Below are positions 16,035-23,932 of a stretch of 64,000 bases of DNA, in pieces; position 1 is the first letter of the stretch, and each line of letters opens with the position of its first letter. The notes below the pieces were generated by a model. The model made no database searches and had not been told where the DNA came from. It saw only the letters and a list, made by a program, of their open reading frames with translations. The translations under genes were made by a program, and so were the position numbers. This DNA is from an uncultured Duncaniella sp. (GTDB lineage: Bacteria > Bacteroidota > Bacteroidia > Bacteroidales > Muribaculaceae), in contig CAJTRI010000010.1 of the NCBI GenBank assembly GCA_910578615.1, positions 54,485-118,484 on the forward strand, written 5' to 3'.

Positions 16035-16042
16035 TAATTTTG
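16035..16042 (+). promoter_or_regulatory. -7 box before the fimbrillin gene
   Basis: TAATTTTG followed by C matches the Bacteroidetes -7 element, 46 bp before the ATG at 16088. The -33 region is T-rich without a clean TTTG. Confidence 0.5.
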
Positions 16043-16087
16043 CAGCCGCAAATTTAAAACCTGAATTATACTAATCTTTTTCACAGT

Positions 16088-17149
16088 ATGTCAAATAAGT
16101 TTTTTAACTTTTGCTATGCGGCTTCACTGTTAGTGTTTGCCTCATGCTCCAACTCGGATGTGCTTGATGAAAACCTTGCATCCGGATCTGTAATAGGTTT
16201 TAACACGCATGTCTCCAATGCGTCACGTGCGCTGACAACCGCTTATTTCAGCAAATTCATGGTCTACGGAGGCTATACGCCCAAGGATGTCTCCGACTAC
16301 CATACCGTGTTCAGCGGGGTGGCTGTATCGAAAGGTTCTGACAATGCATGGACGTATGAAGGTTCGTCCAAGTACTGGGTAAAGGACGCCACATATAAAT
16401 TCTATGCATATAGCTGTGAGAACGTACAGCTGGAAAAAGGTGATCCCTCGTTCTCCACAAGCGGTTCAGATGCCGGTACGTTCAAAATCACGGATTTCGT
16501 TTGTAACGATACACACCAGCATGACCTTATATATGCGGCATCTAACTCTATCGTAGCCCAAGAAACCGGCAACTCCAAGGTCTCTCTGACCTTCAAACAT
16601 ATACTCTCAAAAGTAAATGCCAAATTCAAGAGCGGTTTTGAACCTGATTTCACAGTAGAGATTTCGGACGTGGAATTCCGCAACATCTATGACAAAGCCG
16701 ACTTCTCTTCCCAGTCCAACGGTTGGAGCAACCAGTCGCGTACCATAGAGCAGAATATCGGCGAATCAAAATGGACCAAGATATCTCTTCCCATCGAAGG
16801 AACCGACAATACCATCAGTGCTGCAAAACCGGGTGCGGAAGGAACGGAAGCCGTAGATGCCAAGGAGCTTACCACAGGAACAGGATACTTCCTACCCGTG
16901 ACTTATTCCTCAAACAATGTAGAACTAAGCTTCAAGATTACGGTCAAGCAAGGAACAGACGTAATCAAGACCGACTATGTGAAAGGTAACATCAAACCTG
17001 AATGGGCTATCGGCACTTCTTATACCTATAACGTGACCGTTAACGGTTCGGCTGCTGGTGTAGAGAAGATCGAATTCGACGTAGACGCTACCAATGGCAT
17101 TGAGGAATGGACTGAAAAACCTGCGGTGGACTTTAACATCGGCGGATAA
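16088..17149 (+). CDS. Fimbrillin-family lipoprotein (locus 1)
   Basis: 353 residues with a lipoprotein signal (lipobox FASC, C20). Two beta-sandwich halves follow in the order typical of FimA/Mfa1-type pilins: an N-terminal domain (VIGFNTHVSNASRALTT, FYAYS) and a C-terminal domain (LTFKHILSKVNAKFKS, GTGYFLPV, SYTYNVTVNG, EEW). In this family the lipoprotein is exported, cut after an arginine in the A1 strand, and polymerised by strand exchange; the arginine in NASRAL is a candidate site. It stands alone on the plus strand and faces the DUF5119-DUF3575 operon across a long palindrome. Fimbrillin family is confident; major versus minor subunit is not decided. Confidence 0.88.
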   Translation: MSNKFFNFCYAASLLVFASCSNSDVLDENLASGSVIGFNTHVSNASRALTTAYFSKFMVYGGYTPKDVSDYHTVFSGVAVSKGSDNAWTYEGSSKYWVKDATYKFYAYSCENVQLEKGDPSFSTSGSDAGTFKITDFVCNDTHQHDLIYAASNSIVAQETGNSKVSLTFKHILSKVNAKFKSGFEPDFTVEISDVEFRNIYDKADFSSQSNGWSNQSRTIEQNIGESKWTKISLPIEGTDNTISAAKPGAEGTEAVDAKELTTGTGYFLPVTYSSNNVELSFKITVKQGTDVIKTDYVKGNIKPEWAIGTSYTYNVTVNGSAAGVEKIEFDVDATNGIEEWTEKPAVDFNIGG

Positions 17150-17168
17150 TTTAGTTACAATCCCATCC

Positions 17169-17231
17169 AAAAGATATTATAAGGCAAAGGCGTGGAACTG
17201 AGTTCCACGCCTTTGCCTTATAATATCTTTT
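17169..17231. terminator. 63-bp near-perfect palindrome acting as bidirectional terminator
   Basis: Arms 17169-17199 and 17201-17231 are perfect 31-bp inverted repeats around one central base. The hairpin ends in TTTT on the plus strand and in A/T-rich sequence on the minus strand, between convergent fimbrial genes. Confidence 0.85.
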
Positions 17232-17250
17232 TATTAAACTACTATTGTGT

Positions 17251-18204
17251 CTACTGGCCGCCTACCGGGATATCGATCTCTTCGTTATTGCCCCAGTCTT
17301 CCACATCGGGATTGAATCCTGAGTCAGTCCCGCTTTCATGGTCTTCGATACGCAGGCCTTTGACAATAATCCGGCCTCCACGTATCTGCGACGCCATCTG
17401 CCCGGTTATGTCAAAGTTAAAAGCCTTTGATTTACCGTTTGAAAGCTGTACTTCAAGATTAAGCGTGTGGTGGCTTGAAGACCTGCCGGACGCTGCGCCG
17501 TCAGGCATAGTTCCCGGTGTACCGAACGATAGAACCGAGGCCTTCACGGCATCATTATCCAAGGAGCAATCATACACAAGAGTGGCGGCATCCGGGAGGG
17601 TTTCGCCATTGTGGAGCAATACACAAGCCGCCATGCCGGCTATCGCCCCTCTTGCATCGGCTACCTTGGAGAAGCCATGTTCGAACTCGTATACCACCTC
17701 ATAGGCAAAGACGAGTTGATCCATCTCTATAGACATGGAGGCCGATTCGTGACGGTCTGTATCAGGAAGACTTTCTATATAAGCGGCATAGAGCATGTCG
17801 GGAGGAGTCAGAACCACTTCTCCGGGGTGTAGAGCCTTTATGCCGTCAGGGGCAGGACGATGGCCGGGAGTGGATGTCGCATAAACATTTTTCGCACCCT
17901 CAGACATCCCGGACAGGACTATACTTTCCGTATCACTGTTGTATATAAGCATAGATTGGGCCGTACGTCCTCCAAAACTCACATTGCCACCCTCGGCACC
18001 CAAGAATGTTTCAACAGGCTGGCCCGACTCGTCATAAGTAATCACAACCGCTCCTGAGGGTGTTCCAGAAGGATCTACAGACGGCGCGGAACTCCATCCC
18101 AACTCAATATCTGCCGAGCCAAAGTGATTATAGCATAACTCCTCACGACATGAAACAAGAGAAGACACGGTTACAGCCGCTATTACATAATGTCGGTAAC
18201 TCAT
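17251..18204 (-). CDS. DUF5119-type fimbrial lipoprotein (locus 1)
   Basis: The start at 18204 gives MSYRHYVIAAVTVSSLVSC with lipobox C19; upstream in-frame ATGs would fall inside the DUF3575 gene. The 317-residue product has the beta-sandwich style of Mfa2/FimB-like anchor proteins and DUF5119 (ELCYNHFGSADIELGW near the N-terminus, YNSDTESIVL, YEFEHGFSKV, final DVEDWGNNEEI). DUF5119 proteins commonly follow a DUF3575 gene in Bacteroidales fimbrial operons and are thought to anchor or limit the fimbria. The 4-bp ATGA overlap with the upstream DUF3575 gene indicates translational coupling. Family call by context and motifs; the exact role is inferred. Confidence 0.8.
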   Translation of the reverse strand: MSYRHYVIAAVTVSSLVSCREELCYNHFGSADIELGWSSAPSVDPSGTPSGAVVITYDESGQPVETFLGAEGGNVSFGGRTAQSMLIYNSDTESIVLSGMSEGAKNVYATSTPGHRPAPDGIKALHPGEVVLTPPDMLYAAYIESLPDTDRHESASMSIEMDQLVFAYEVVYEFEHGFSKVADARGAIAGMAACVLLHNGETLPDAATLVYDCSLDNDAVKASVLSFGTPGTMPDGAASGRSSSHHTLNLEVQLSNGKSKAFNFDITGQMASQIRGGRIIVKGLRIEDHESGTDSGFNPDVEDWGNNEEIDIPVGGQ

Positions 18205-19430
18205 GACTGTTTGTAAAAAATAGTACCTAAACGCCATACAATCGCAAGCTTTGCTTTCAGAGGCCCCCAATAACTTGTCCGGCTTGTACGCAGATATATA
18301 TGGTGACCTTCAAACGGCACATACTCCTTGTTACGAAGAGACGCACATCCAAGTCCCAGACCGGCTTCGATAGAGACCGAACGCGATACAGGCCATGAAT
18401 AGCCCACTGAGACTCCTGCCATCAGACCCTCCCCACGGTAGCCTTTCTTGCCGTTTTCGAGGTCATATATACCGCCTCCTATAAAAATCCCGGTATAAAA
18501 ACCGCGTAAAATACTCCTCCTGCGTACCCAATAACGTAATTCCGGGCTGACAATCGCCAATTGATAGCATTTGTGCTCTTCTTTCTTCTTCCACCACGCA
18601 ATGTTTCCCTCAATATTGAACGACAGAGACCTGTTCATACGGAATTCCAGTTCAATCGATGGCATAAGGGCGATGTCATAAATCAGATTGGTCTTTAAAG
18701 CAACACGCCCTCGCCAGGACTGTGATGTAGCGATATCAGGATGAACGCCCTTGTCCTTAATTTCTGTCAGACATGCCGGTATTATCGGTATATCGCCTGA
18801 CGTCACAGGTACAAGTCTGTAACAATCATTTTGCAGGGTAAGACGCTTTTTTATGTACAGCACTATTTCGGCATAGTGCAACTTATTGAAGAATCGTGCA
18901 CGGAGCTGACGATATGCCTCCCCACCATATAATACCATAAGACTTTTCTTGCGCCCACCGGTTATATCACCATGGGAGTCGCGCACCCACACAGGAGTAT
19001 TGTCTATTATTCTCAAAACCTCCTTTCGATAGGGCAGCGTGCGATCGTTGTCAACGGCTCTGCGTAGTCCGTCCCATCCTATGCCTCCGGCAACAACGTT
19101 TATAAAACCGGGATTTATCCCCGTTGCCGACACGAGAAAATCAGCAACCGCATTGCCACGAAAAGAACTAAGTTCGACATTGGCGGTACTGACTCCGTCA
19201 GGAGAAGTGTATGCCTTTATGACTATACTGTCAATGTTGTCCGCTTCTGACTGACGGCGTATTTCCGCTACGAAACGTTGCAATACGGAATCGTTTCCTG
19301 CCAGATTCCTTTCCACACGGCTACTCCCAGGACGAAATAAAATGTTTATGGAGTCAGCCGTGACTGCTGTCAGGGGCGCCGCCTGCACGGACGACGCAAC
19401 GAGCATCAGAATTAAAAGCAGTCTGTTCAT
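18201..19430 (-). CDS. DUF3575-type outer-membrane protein (locus 1)
   Basis: The start at 19430 gives a clean signal peptide MNRLLLILMLVASSVQA; the longer frame would add 21 charged residues. The 409-residue product has an OmpA-like periplasmic half (~25-190: INILFRPGSSRVERN, IVIKAYTSPDGV) and a C-terminal DUF3575 beta-barrel-like half (~235-409: LKTNLIYDIALMPSIELEF, GGGIYDLENG). In Bacteroidales this protein type opens fimbrial operons and may help assembly or secretion at the outer membrane. It is coupled to the DUF5119 gene by a 4-bp overlap and has a well-formed promoter 217 bp upstream, leaving a long leader. Confidence 0.82.
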   Translation of the reverse strand: MNRLLLILMLVASSVQAAPLTAVTADSINILFRPGSSRVERNLAGNDSVLQRFVAEIRRQSEADNIDSIVIKAYTSPDGVSTANVELSSFRGNAVADFLVSATGINPGFINVVAGGIGWDGLRRAVDNDRTLPYRKEVLRIIDNTPVWVRDSHGDITGGRKKSLMVLYGGEAYRQLRARFFNKLHYAEIVLYIKKRLTLQNDCYRLVPVTSGDIPIIPACLTEIKDKGVHPDIATSQSWRGRVALKTNLIYDIALMPSIELEFRMNRSLSFNIEGNIAWWKKKEEHKCYQLAIVSPELRYWVRRRSILRGFYTGIFIGGGIYDLENGKKGYRGEGLMAGVSVGYSWPVSRSVSIEAGLGLGCASLRNKEYVPFEGHHIYLRTSRTSYWGPLKAKLAIVWRLGTIFYKQS

Positions 19431-19646
19431 TGAAATTGAAGAGGCACAAACTTTTTTGTTTTCATGAGATTTTCTTTTGCAATCAGACAGCAAAAGTCAG
19501 ACAGTTCCATAATTACCGACCGTAAACAGTTGGATAAAAACAATTTAGGACAATCCTGTGATTATCCAACCTCACAATTAGTCCTTACTCTCGAGCATCT
19601 CCCGATATACAGCTTATCATCTAATGAGATTCTTCCTTTACTACCT

Positions 19647-19678
19647 GCAAAGATACTAAAATTTCCAATCACTCACAA
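19647..19678 (-). promoter_or_regulatory. Promoter of the DUF3575-DUF5119 operon
   Basis: On the minus strand TTTG (19675-19678), a 19-bp spacer and TATCTTTGC (19647-19655) match the Bacteroidetes consensus. The predicted leader is ~210 nt. Confidence 0.75.
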
Positions 19679-19683
19679 AATAA

Positions 19684-19719
19684 AGGCGGGGCCGTGTCAC
19701 CAAAGACACAGACCCGCCT
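19684..19719 (-). terminator. Terminator of the 19743-23894 gene
   Basis: An interrupted stem (AGGCGGG 19684-19690 with 19713-19719, and GTGTC 19694-19698 with 19705-19709) is followed on the minus strand by TTATTTTG. Confidence 0.75.
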
Positions 19720-19742
19720 CTCCTATATTCGGATGACCAGAT

Positions 19743-22700
19743 TTATCTTACAACTACCTTGAAGGCACGGTTGCCTATGCCCACCACATAGAATCCCGGA
19801 GCAATGGCATGGAAGTCATCGTCTGACATGTAACTGTCGACAAGCATACCACCGGCAGCGTATACCCTCACATCGAGTCCGGCAGCGCCACGGGTGACGA
19901 TACCTCCGTTGATCCCGAACACGCTTATATCATCACAGTCTGTACCGATGGTGTCTATTGCCGACGGGCCGTCCACACGGAAGTTATCCATAAGGATGAT
20001 GTCGGTGAACATCCCTGATGTCGCCACAAACTGGAATATCAGTGCCCCCGGCTCTCCGGCAAATCGGTCGAGAGAATAAGAATATTCCACCCATGCCGGG
20101 GTATTCTCAGTCCACTCAGCACGTCCGAGCAACTGGAAGTCAGCCTCTGAAACAGAGGCATATACATCAAGACTGGGAACGGTCTGGCAACTGCCTGACT
20201 GGTTTCCTTTGTAAAGCCAGAAACTTACACGCGGGCTTGTCTCCCCTCCGAGATCGATCTTTGGTGACAGCACGGCAAACGGGACAGGATTTTCCGAAAG
20301 TGCACCGTTGAGAAACAGGAACACACCGTTGTCATCGTCCTGAGACGTGTTGGGAAATCCGTTGTATTCGAGCAGGTCGCCGGAAGTGGGCATTGCCTGA
20401 AGTCCATAATTGGTGTTTCCGGCATTGAGCCAAAGCCCGGTAGAAGCTTCTCCGTCAGTAAATGATTCCTTGAACGGCAGTGAATAGGGCTTGCCAAGAA
20501 TGGTGAAATAGACGGCAGGTTCCGAGACACCCTGCGGGGTCACGGTGGCAACACCGTAATATACCATCTCTTGATCATCGGTGGCCTCGCGGTCAGGTAC
20601 CACGGATGTCCCCTTGATGCCGGTCTTCATCACCTTCACCTCCCCTTCCGTGCCGTTGGAGCCGGGGTAATATCGCACAAGGGTGAATGACATTTCGTCT
20701 TCGTTGAGGACTCCACCGTTGACACCACGGCGTGGAACCTGCCATGAGACAGTGGCTGTCTGGTTGCCCTGATTCGGGACTATGGCGATATTTTCAGGAG
20801 CCACAGGCTCGTCATAACCTATAAATGACTTGACGGTCACCGCATTGCCACGCCCGTGCGAATTGCTCGAAACTATGAAATAGGAGTTTGTGCCGAGGAG
20901 GGCGTTCTCATCAACCCATTCAAGAGACTCGCCGGGAGCGGGTTTCTCAAATGTATGGACGGGAAGGACTGACCCGTTGCGATAGATCTCGACCTTTTCC
21001 AGCTCTCTGAGCGGACGTCCTGCATAGTCGACAGCCGGCGCTTTGAGGGTGAGTTTGGATGTCAGGTCGCTCGTGGCCACGAGATCTGTGACCACATCGG
21101 GGGCAAGAGCCGAACCTTCGTACTCCACGCGTATATTCCGCAGATTCAGATAAAGATATCCCTGTGTGGGAGCCGTGATATGGAACGACAGGTATTTGCG
21201 TCCGCCCTCGGTGAGCACGAGCAGGTTTTCCTGTGTCTCAAAGTCCCATCCCTCAGGAGCCGGAATGTCAAATCCCCTGCCGGTCTGGTCAGACGGTTCG
21301 ACGGAATCGCCATAGGTCATCTCCATCTCGAAACCTTCTCCATACTTCATAGTCTTGATATCATAAGATACCTTATACACGCTCTCATCATCAAACGCTA
21401 TGAGGGGGAACACCACATACATCTCATGATTCTCGTCTGACTGGTTGTTATGGTCTACTTCGAGACTCGGATCGCCCCATGTAGGATAATGCATCCCTGA
21501 ATTAAGTTCGGAATCCTCGAATCCAACCGTCTTGTAGGTGTAATATCCGATGGCCTCGCGTGTGTCAAGCGGATCGAAGAAAGGTGGTCTGTAAACCCCT
21601 ACAAAGTCGCTGGCAGAAGCATCCTGTCCTTCTCCGAAACTGTTGGACATCCTGACGGTATATGTGTGCTTTCCGGGAGCTACGCCGGTCTTGTCCGTCC
21701 ACGATGCCGATTCTCCGGGGGAAATGTTGTCCACCTCGCCCACCTTGGCACCGTCACGATAGATTACAGCGGTCATCGGGCCGGACAGAACTTCTCCGGC
21801 AATAGTCTTGGATGGTGCTGTAAATGACAGGAGTGCTTCGGGCGCGCCGGTAGCGTCCGGGACAAGTGTCAGATCGCTTACGGCGGCCGGGGCCTGCAAG
21901 CTACCGACCTTCTCGACACCCAGACGAGAGATAAACACACCCCCACCCGTTCCTTTGGGAGAAACCAGACCGAGAGCCACTTTGTAATCTCCGTCATTAT
22001 CCACCTTGAAATCAACACAATGGTCAAGACGTGTCATCGAAGGTGTGTTCACACTGAGGGTTTCCACCACGGTGACACCCTCCTTGGCAGAATTGCCGCT
22101 ATCACAGAATCCTACGGAAAGCAGGTCGGCTTCTCCGGGCCATGTGTTGCGCATATTGATAGTGACCCGGTAGAGATTACCCTTTTCGAGCGAGATGTTG
22201 GGGGACAGAATCCAGTCATCAGTCACATCCGCATCTCCGAAAGTAACCGAACATGCAAGCAAGGGAACATCGCCATAGGGATTGATATTCCATGTCTGGT
22301 TATCGCCGTCACCGTCTATTATGGTATACACGTCAAGACACCCGTCCATGTCGAAGTTATCCACATATGGCAGCTCGTATGCCTTGCCGTAAACAAGAGC
22401 GTTTGAGATGACAGGGGCACCCTGTTTCTCATCACCGTTGAAGGGAACGACTCGATAGGCATAACGCTTCACGCCTGTCGGCAAAGTCTCTGTAAAAGTG
22501 GTAGAACGGTGGTTTTCCGCCACAAGCACCTCATCAGGAAGACGGTATATTCTGTAAGACAACTTGTCGGGATCAATATATCCGTCCTCTTCACCACCCT
22601 CGGGAGCACTCCATGTCACTGTCGCCACACCGTCCTTTTCCTCAAACCTCACGTCAGTCACAGGACGCGGAACGTCATAACCTGCATACTGGAACTTCTC

Positions 22701-23894
22701 GACCATGGGCGACCAACCTTTGTCATTCTTAACAACCGCCGAAACATGGTGTGTCTTGTTGGTCAGCCCGGAGAAAGGAATATCCAGTCTGGCTCCGGCA
22801 CTTACCTTCTCACCGTCCTTTATCCTCTCGCCGTCAAGATATACCGTTATCTCGCCGGCATCGGGAGAGATAACAGATACTGTCCCGTCAAACGCGCCGG
22901 GAGACGAGAAATTCCATTTCAGCTCTTTCGGAGCAGCAGGCGCGCCCGCCATAACCGATTGTTCGGGAAGATAGACCGAGGCAAACTGCTCACCCTCGTT
23001 GAACTTCTTTATAAGAGTGGATTCAGGCCCTTCGGGATCCAGCGAATAGAGAGCGGAGCCGGTGGGTGTCACAGCCGCCCACAGAAAGGTGTTTGTCCCT
23101 GCGTCCCAGGTCATGGACTGGGAATAGGCCGCCACATTGACACCCGTATACCCCACAAGGCTTACTCGGGCGTTATCCTTGTTGACGGTATAAAGGTCAC
23201 CGTCGGCACTAACGGCATACATGACCCCGTCAGGAGCCGAGGCGAGAGCCACGACGTTGAACTTTCCGCCAAAACGGCATATTATATCCTGTTCAAGGTT
23301 CTTGGTGTCATAGCGTGACCAGTTGAGTCCGCTAAGGTCGTCATTATAGAAGATACCGTAGATTTCTCCTGACGTCATGTCGTAGGTCATGGTTGACGGC
23401 AGGAGACCGAATGTAGGATTTTCGGCAAACACCTCTCGGACGCTTTTCCATGTGGTCATGTCTATCTCAGCCACCGCGACACCTGTCAGCGCGCCCATCA
23501 TGTTTATATTGCGTATACCGTAGAAACGGTTGTTGCGCGGCGCTCCGCTCATCCAGTTATTGCTCATCTCCTGAAATCTCACCTCGCGGGTTATGCCGGA
23601 TTTCCCTATCGTGAAATCATACAGCCCGTAGGGAACATCAGTAATCCACATATCAGGCCAGCTGTCGGTATAGATGAGGGCGCCTCCGAACTTACGTCCT
23701 ATGTATTCCTCCGGGGTGACGGCAGGAGCCTTCATGGGAATCTTGACACGCGAGGAAGGGATGTGCCTTGTACCGAACACCGGCTTTAAAGCCATCGGTT
23801 CTGCAAGACTCTGGTGCGGTGAAGGCGGCGTTGCCACAGCCCCGTGGACTGCCAGCAATGCTCCGGCCATGGTAAGGAGTATCTGCTTTTTCAT
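19743..23894 (-). CDS. Giant secreted FN3/jellyroll protein with sorting-type C-terminus
   Basis: 1,383 residues with a signal peptide (MKKQILLTMAGALLAVHGAVA). The N-terminal ~320 residues have a beta-propeller-like pattern (MTYDMTSGEIYGIFYNDD, PDGVMYAVSADGDLYTVN). Alternating fibronectin type III-like units (RPVTDVRFEEKDGVATVTW, AAVSDLTLVPD, ENIAIVPNQGNQTATVSW) and choice-of-anchor J-like jellyrolls (LPYVDNFDMDGCLDVY, TDDWILSPNISL, LPFKESFTDGEAS, FVATSGMFTDIILMDNFRV) follow. The last ~75 residues form a sorting-type domain (APGFYVVGIGNRAFKVVVR). T9SS export to the surface is inferred. No catalytic motif is seen. It begins 38 bp after the C10 protease gene, so the two are probably co-transcribed. 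Adhesin or surface scaffold is the likeliest role. Confidence 0.82.
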   Translation of the reverse strand: MKKQILLTMAGALLAVHGAVATPPSPHQSLAEPMALKPVFGTRHIPSSRVKIPMKAPAVTPEEYIGRKFGGALIYTDSWPDMWITDVPYGLYDFTIGKSGITREVRFQEMSNNWMSGAPRNNRFYGIRNINMMGALTGVAVAEIDMTTWKSVREVFAENPTFGLLPSTMTYDMTSGEIYGIFYNDDLSGLNWSRYDTKNLEQDIICRFGGKFNVVALASAPDGVMYAVSADGDLYTVNKDNARVSLVGYTGVNVAAYSQSMTWDAGTNTFLWAAVTPTGSALYSLDPEGPESTLIKKFNEGEQFASVYLPEQSVMAGAPAAPKELKWNFSSPGAFDGTVSVISPDAGEITVYLDGERIKDGEKVSAGARLDIPFSGLTNKTHHVSAVVKNDKGWSPMVEKFQYAGYDVPRPVTDVRFEEKDGVATVTWSAPEGGEEDGYIDPDKLSYRIYRLPDEVLVAENHRSTTFTETLPTGVKRYAYRVVPFNGDEKQGAPVISNALVYGKAYELPYVDNFDMDGCLDVYTIIDGDGDNQTWNINPYGDVPLLACSVTFGDADVTDDWILSPNISLEKGNLYRVTINMRNTWPGEADLLSVGFCDSGNSAKEGVTVVETLSVNTPSMTRLDHCVDFKVDNDGDYKVALGLVSPKGTGGGVFISRLGVEKVGSLQAPAAVSDLTLVPDATGAPEALLSFTAPSKTIAGEVLSGPMTAVIYRDGAKVGEVDNISPGESASWTDKTGVAPGKHTYTVRMSNSFGEGQDASASDFVGVYRPPFFDPLDTREAIGYYTYKTVGFEDSELNSGMHYPTWGDPSLEVDHNNQSDENHEMYVVFPLIAFDDESVYKVSYDIKTMKYGEGFEMEMTYGDSVEPSDQTGRGFDIPAPEGWDFETQENLLVLTEGGRKYLSFHITAPTQGYLYLNLRNIRVEYEGSALAPDVVTDLVATSDLTSKLTLKAPAVDYAGRPLRELEKVEIYRNGSVLPVHTFEKPAPGESLEWVDENALLGTNSYFIVSSNSHGRGNAVTVKSFIGYDEPVAPENIAIVPNQGNQTATVSWQVPRRGVNGGVLNEDEMSFTLVRYYPGSNGTEGEVKVMKTGIKGTSVVPDREATDDQEMVYYGVATVTPQGVSEPAVYFTILGKPYSLPFKESFTDGEASTGLWLNAGNTNYGLQAMPTSGDLLEYNGFPNTSQDDDNGVFLFLNGALSENPVPFAVLSPKIDLGGETSPRVSFWLYKGNQSGSCQTVPSLDVYASVSEADFQLLGRAEWTENTPAWVEYSYSLDRFAGEPGALIFQFVATSGMFTDIILMDNFRVDGPSAIDTIGTDCDDISVFGINGGIVTRGAAGLDVRVYAAGGMLVDSYMSDDDFHAIAPGFYVVGIGNRAFKVVVR

Positions 23895-23932
23895 GACATT
23901 TTCTGAATAAGATGGTTTATGTGATGATGTCG

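Larger units (their letters stand above)
19431..19742 (-). other. 312-bp gap: structured leader, promoter and terminator
   Basis: No gene is supported here. It holds the locus-1 promoter (19647-19678), the terminator of the next gene (19684-19719), and a ~210-nt leader. In the leader GTTGGATAA (19529-19537) pairs with TTATCCAAC (19562-19570) around an inner AGGA-CAA-TCCT hairpin. Confidence 0.6.

Noticed and set aside
15867..16087. Invertible fimbrial promoter
   Set aside because: Phase-variable promoters flanked by inverted repeats are common in Bacteroidales, but no matching inverted repeats flank this region; only a short A/T palindrome (15975-15986) is present.
19464..19736. 90-codon plus-strand open frame
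   Set aside because: Covers a leader, a promoter and a terminator of minus-strand genes; no domain or signal.
22509..23318. Plus-strand 269-codon open frame
   Set aside because: Antisense to the FN3/jellyroll gene, with no recognisable domain or start context.
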